Shown here: positions 62,374 to 64,000 of the stretch, one piece after another | Layout of the letters: the number at the start of each line of letters is the position of its first letter | Position numbering within the stretch: the first letter of the stretch is position 1 | Source of the DNA: JBELHR01 sp049607205 | Lineage (GTDB): Bacteria > Bacteroidota > Bacteroidia > Flavobacteriales > Flavobacteriaceae | Length of the DNA: 64,000 bases | Assembly: GCA_049607205.1 (NCBI GenBank) | Contig: JBMYWH010000002.1 | Span: forward strand, 1-64,000 | Reading direction: 5' to 3' | The notes under the pieces: model-generated | What the model saw: only the letters and a program-made list of their open reading frames with translations | What the model was told of the DNA's origin: nothing | Databases searched by the model: none | Position numbers and translations under genes: made by a program

Positions 62374-63666
62374 TTAAGAATTCATCAAGTCTTCAATTTC
62401 TTCCACTTGAATTGGAATATCTCTCATTAAGTTAAATGGCGATCCGTTTTCTTGGATCACCACATCGTCCTCCAATCGAATCCCCATAGATTCCTTAGGA
62501 ATGTAAATTCCAGGTTCTACAGTAAAGACCATGTTCGCTTTCATTGGAGTCTTAAGGGCTCCATAATCATGGGTATCTAATCCCATATGATGAGAAGTTC
62601 CATGCATAAAGTATTTCTTATAAGCTGGCCAATTCGGATCCTCACTTTGAACATCAGCTTTAGAAATTAATTTCAAATCAATAAGTTCCTTGGTCATCAA
62701 CTTACCAACTTCTTTGTGGTACTCTGCCCAAATCGTTCCTGGAACTAGCATTTCGGTTGCAAGATCCTTTACTCTTAAAACGGCATTATAAACCGCTTTT
62801 TGACGCTCGGTAAATCTTCCGTTTACGGGAATGGTTCTCGTCATATCAGAAGAATAGTTAGCATACTCAGCTCCTACATCCATAAGTAACATGTCCCCAT
62901 CCTTACACATTTGATTGTTTTCAATATAGTGCAATACACAAGCGCTGAAACCTGAACCTACAATTGGTGTATAGGCAAATCCTTTAGAGCGATTACGCAA
63001 GAATTCATGTATGTATTCTGCTTCAATTTCATACTCCATTACCCCAGGTTTTACAAAAGGTAAGATGCGTCTAAATCCTTTGTTGGTGATGTCACATGCG
63101 GTTTGCATCAAATCAATTTCTTCAGGCTCTTTTACTCCACGAATCTCTTGAAGAATTGGATTAGCACGCTCCCATTTATGTGCAGGGAAGTCCGCCTTGC
63201 ATTTTTTGATAAATCGATCTTCGCGAGTTTCAACTTCACGCACAGAACGATAGTGCTCGTTGGTGTTGAAATAAATCAATCCCGCTTCAAACATCAATTC
63301 AGAAAAAACCTTTTCAAAATCTTGTAACCAGTATATAGTTTTGATTCCTGAGGTAGCCGTGGCAGCCTCTTTATCCAATTTTGCTCCTTCCCAAATAGCA
63401 ATATGCTCATTGGTCTCTGTAAGGAATAGGATTTCTCGATGTTTAGGGTCAACTGCATCTGGAAAAAGAACTAAGATGCTCTCTTCTTGATCCACACCTG
63501 ACAAATAAAATATGTCACTGTGTTGTTCAAAAGGAAGGGTAGAATCTGCTCCAGTTGGAAAAATATCGTTTGAATTAAATACCGCTAATGCACCAGATTG
63601 CATTCTTGCTGTAAATTTAGCTCTGTTCTTGATAAAAAGAGAATTAGGTATCTTTTCGTATTTCAT
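62374..63666 (-). CDS. pepP: M24B Xaa-Pro aminopeptidase
   Basis: The 430-residue enzyme removes N-terminal residues preceding proline. An N-terminal creatinase-like domain (1-170) precedes the pita-bread fold with metal ligands in order: MDVGAEYANYSSDMTR near 263-278 (two Asp), HGTSHHMGLDTHD near 354-366 (His), VEPGIYIP near 382-389 (Glu) and IRLEDDVVI near 395-403 (Glu). No signal peptide. A TAAATTTG element on the minus strand at 63690-63697 may be its -7 box. Confidence 0.94.
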   Translation of the reverse strand: MKYEKIPNSLFIKNRAKFTARMQSGALAVFNSNDIFPTGADSTLPFEQHSDIFYLSGVDQEESILVLFPDAVDPKHREILFLTETNEHIAIWEGAKLDKEAATATSGIKTIYWLQDFEKVFSELMFEAGLIYFNTNEHYRSVREVETREDRFIKKCKADFPAHKWERANPILQEIRGVKEPEEIDLMQTACDITNKGFRRILPFVKPGVMEYEIEAEYIHEFLRNRSKGFAYTPIVGSGFSACVLHYIENNQMCKDGDMLLMDVGAEYANYSSDMTRTIPVNGRFTERQKAVYNAVLRVKDLATEMLVPGTIWAEYHKEVGKLMTKELIDLKLISKADVQSEDPNWPAYKKYFMHGTSHHMGLDTHDYGALKTPMKANMVFTVEPGIYIPKESMGIRLEDDVVIQENGSPFNLMRDIPIQVEEIEDLMNS

Positions 63667-63784
63667 AATTAAATGTATTTCTATGCTAACAAATTTAGTA
63701 AATATTCAATCTAAATCCGTTTTTGAGGACTCAATTGTGAATTTTTAACTAATTTCCCACCACCCATTTATTAATTCAATTAAA

Positions 63785-64000
63785 ATGAAAACAAAACTAA
63801 GTCTTATTTTGTCTTTTTTGAGTTTTGGCCTTATGGCCCAGAACTCTCTTGTCCAGAATGTTCCCTTTGAAAACATAGGGCCTTCGATCATGAGTGGTCG
63901 TGTGGTTGATTTGGACGTTAATCCAGAAAAACCAAGTGAATTCTACGTGGCTTACGCCTCAGGAGGACTCTGGTATACTAACAACAATGGAACGAGTTTC
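63785..64000 (+). CDS. Exported BNR/sortilin-like repeat protein, 5' part only
   Basis: The gene runs off the right edge; 72 codons are visible from the ATG at 63785. A signal peptide (ending GLMAQ near residue 19) is followed by FENIGPSIMSGRVVDLDVNP and YVAYASGGLWYTNNNG, the start typical of large Bacteroidota proteins with sialidase/BNR or VPS10-like beta-propeller repeats. Such proteins are often over 900 residues and act at the cell surface. The function cannot be judged from this fragment. Confidence 0.75.
   Translation, partial: MKTKLSLILSFLSFGLMAQNSLVQNVPFENIGPSIMSGRVVDLDVNPEKPSEFYVAYASGGLWYTNNNGTSF

Overview
The window looks like a chromosomal segment of a flavobacterium (Bacteroidota). 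The evidence is gene content and signals: the conserved acpP-fabF-rnc-IPExxxVDY-pyk block, a complete moxR/bat aerotolerance operon, a ResB-CcsA fusion beside nrfHA, sufABCD/S, SusC-like outer-membrane architecture, low-GC DNA, and promoters of the flavobacterial type TTG-N17..21-TAnnTTTG. No rRNA, tRNA or CRISPR array was seen. I cannot name the genus.

The most remarkable part is the left 7.3 kb. Positions 233-5719 form an integron-like cassette array on the minus strand. Six attC-like sites (233-295, 984-1046, 1953-2014, 2884-3012, 3251-3313, 4369-4429) separate six cassettes, and a seventh partial cassette with a 45-bp tandem repeat runs off the left edge. For five of the six complete cassettes the 7-nt end boxes at the two ends are identical, which is the logic of a cassette excised as a circle. 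The stems pair fully on the plus strand (the bottom strand relative to the genes) through G-T wobbles, while the minus strand would have A-C mismatches. The array ends at an attI-like simple site (5660-5675), followed by a tyrosine recombinase gene (6070-7299). That protein resembles IntI in several motifs but lacks the IntI-specific insertion and carries its own N-terminal extension. Every intact cassette gene encodes an exported protein: beta-barrels, lipoproteins and a hydrolase. The genes have almost no leader, so they probably depend on transcription from the recombinase side. One cassette holds only a frame-broken gene remnant.

From 7.4 to 11.2 kb lie plus-strand housekeeping genes: a CPXCG protein, a HupE-like membrane protein, dCMP deaminase, an S41 protease and lpxH. 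A TonB-dependent receptor follows on the minus strand. The moxR-DUF58-BatD-like-batA-batB-batC-batD-batE operon (14.2-22.5 kb) comes next, then an SDR-like epimerase, CvpA, a thioredoxin-like lipid or envelope protein, YraN, an LD-carboxypeptidase, metG, tex and 5-formyl-THF cyclo-ligase.

The 32-38.6 kb region on the minus strand is an ammonifying nitrite reductase module: outer-membrane porin, NrfH, NrfA, and the ResB-CcsA cytochrome c maturation protein. A short SSB, a GH20/GH109 hexosaminidase pair, a zinc-ribbon protein, a CBS protein and a membrane M28 peptidase follow. Then comes the fatty-acid/RNase III/pyruvate kinase block (45.5-49.8 kb), divergent from purN and an RNase H. The right end carries sufS, a serine hydrolase, sufD-C-B-A, thiL, an alpha/beta hydrolase, brnQ, an Xaa-Pro aminopeptidase and the start of a BNR/sortilin-like exported protein that runs off the edge.
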